A DNA stretch of 64,000 nt, taken from the NCBI GenBank assembly GCA_031262985.1, contig JAISGQ010000018.1:1-64000 (forward strand), read 5' to 3'. Position numbers and translations under genes: made by a program. The DNA comes from Oscillospiraceae bacterium (GTDB lineage: Bacteria > Bacillota > Clostridia > Oscillospirales > Acutalibacteraceae). The notes under the pieces are model-generated. The model was not told the origin of the DNA. It saw only the letters and a program-made list of their open reading frames with translations, and made no database searches. Shown here in pieces: positions 62,919 to 64,000 of this stretch (positions within the stretch are counted from its first letter, which is position 1; the number at the start of each line of letters is the position of its first letter).

Positions 62919-64000
62919 TAATAATCCCCTCCGTTCTTCTGAGTGTTAGCTATCTGCTTCGCCAAATCAACGCGTATCGACTCGGCTTCCTCTGCCACAT
63001 AATTTTCTTCGACATACTTGATTCTGCCTATGCGTTCTCTTACCGGCAGATTGACAAGAGTATCTATATTCATTCCCTCCGAAAGAGCCTGCTTCGACTG
63101 GTCGTAGTATTCGAGTATAAGCTCCATCATGGTGAGCTGTTTGCCGAGGGAGGTGAAGGTGTCCACCTCGTGGAAGGCGTCCTGATGCAGGTAGTCCTCG
63201 CGTATCGAACGCGCCGCCTCGAGCTTGAGTCTGTCAGAGGGAGAAAGCGCGTCTATACCGACCAGCTTCACAATCTCCTCCAGCTCCGCCTCGTCCTGTA
63301 ATAGTGACATAAGCCTGCTCCTGCACTCGTTCCACGCATCGCCCGTGTTCGCGGCAAGCCAGTCTGCGAGTGAGTCGGCGTACAGCGAGTAGGAGTTGAG
63401 CCAGTTGACTGCGGGGAAGTGACGCTTGTAGGCAAGAGCCGAATCAAGTCCCCAGAAAACCTTAACTATACGCAGTGTCGCCTGTGATACAGGCTCGGAG
63501 ATGTCTCCTCCCGGAGGAGACACCGCGCCGATAACAGACAGCGCACCCTCGCGCGGAGCACTGCCCACGCTGAGCACTCGTCCCGCACGCTCGTAGAACT
63601 GCGCCAGACGTGAGCCGAGGTACGCGGGGTAGCCCTCCTCACCGGGCATTTCCTCCAGACGTCCAGACATCTCGCGCAGAGCCTCAGCCCAACGGGAGGT
63701 GGAGTCCGCCATGAGTGCCACGACATAGCCCATATCGCGGAAGTACTCCGCTATTGTGATTCCCGTGTAGATGGACGCCTCACGCGCCGCAACGGGCATA
63801 TCGGAGGTGTTGGCAATAAGCACGGTTCTCTGCATGAGTGATTTTCCCGTTTTCGGGTCGATAAGCTCGGGGAACTCGTTGAGAACGTCGGTCATTTCGT
63901 TTCCGCGTTCTCCGCAGCCGATGTAGACAACTATGTCGGCTGCCGCCCACTTCGCCAGCTGGTGCTGTACTACCGTCTTTCCGCTTCCGAAAGGACCGGG
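62918..64000 (-). CDS. ntpA: V-type ATP synthase subunit A (partial)
   Basis: The catalytic subunit; its 5' part lies beyond the window. About 360 C-terminal residues are visible, beginning inside the P-loop [18 protein letters not shown] at the very edge. Then come the conserved [42 protein letters not shown] and [32 protein letters not shown]. An internal ATG at 63895 is not the start. Gene order A-B-D is that of bacterial V-type operons. Confidence 0.97.
   Translation of the reverse strand, partial: PGPFGSGKTVVQHQLAKWAAADIVVYIGCGERGNEMTDVLNEFPELIDPKTGKSLMQRTVLIANTSDMPVAAREASIYTGITIAEYFRDMGYVVALMADSTSRWAEALREMSGRLEEMPGEEGYPAYLGSRLAQFYERAGRVLSVGSAPREGALSVIGAVSPPGGDISEPVSQATLRIVKVFWGLDSALAYKRHFPAVNWLNSYSLYADSLADWLAANTGDAWNECRSRLMSLLQDEAELEEIVKLVGIDALSPSDRLKLEAARSIREDYLHQDAFHEVDTFTSLGKQLTMMELILEYYDQSKQALSEGMNIDTLVNLPVRERIGRIKYVEENYVAEEAESIRVDLAKQIANTQKNGGDY

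Overview
The window reads as chromosome of an endospore-forming, anaerobic Bacillota of class Clostridia, probably Oscillospiraceae/Ruminococcaceae-like. The evidence is a set of sporulation genes (sigG, gpr, spoIIP, a SpoIIM-like gene, tepA-ylzJ-ftsK/spoIIIE), a four-gene glycogen operon with the Clostridia-type glgC/glgD pair, a V-type ATPase, nrdG, a T-box in front of thrS, and frequent TTG/GTG starts with strong AGGAGG-like ribosome binding sites. The taxonomic placement is an inference from gene content, not from a marker search.

Bases 1-6300 are a graveyard of mobile DNA next to a tRNA-Leu(CAA) gene: a phage packaging fragment (HNH nuclease, P27-type small terminase, a ParB/methylase cut off after the first methylase residues), an integrase C-terminus fused head-on to a CHAP lytic-domain fragment, the tail of a zinc-type ABC permease with a lipoprotein, a strongly folded non-coding segment that abuts a truncated tyrosine integrase, and two transposase remnants.

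Bases 6300-32800 are ordinary chromosome, mostly on the + strand: tepA-ylzJ-uppP-ftsK, a YgiQ radical SAM gene, a secreted metallo-beta-lactamase with DUF3006, the infC-rpmI-rplT operon with promoter and leader terminator, an rRNA/tRNA methyltransferase, dprA-topA-trmFO, plsX-leuB, nrdG, sigG, proC, a SpoIIM-like gene with xerD, and membrane proteins. Bases 32800-41100 hold smaller units: a histidine phosphatase, an XRE regulator, a TIR/leucine-rich-repeat protein, a nitroreductase, pfkA, and a condensation-fold acyltransferase paired with a zinc-ribbon membrane protein.

Bases 41400-47400 are glgB-glgC-glgD-glgA, followed by an unusual pair of membrane proteins with extracytoplasmic sensor-like domains, one of them fused to an MFS-like transporter. 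From 51000 on are a xerC-like recombinase behind inverted repeats, then minus-strand genes: spoIIP, gpr with a sigma-G-like promoter, T-box-thrS, a lipoprotein, dgkA, ybeY, phoH, and the 3' end of the V-ATPase operon (A partial, B, D).

The most distinctive non-gene features are several families of short palindromic repeats: a nested dispersed repeat seen at 8.8 kb and 23.3 kb, a 95-bp inverted-repeat element at 23.4 and 35.0 kb, and a roughly 400-bp mosaic of palindromes at 60.4-60.8 kb that runs into the ntpD coding sequence. Best candidates for something undescribed are the structured RNA-like segment at 3.83-4.19 kb, the TIR-TIR-LRR protein, the sensor/MFS pair, and the palindrome mosaics.
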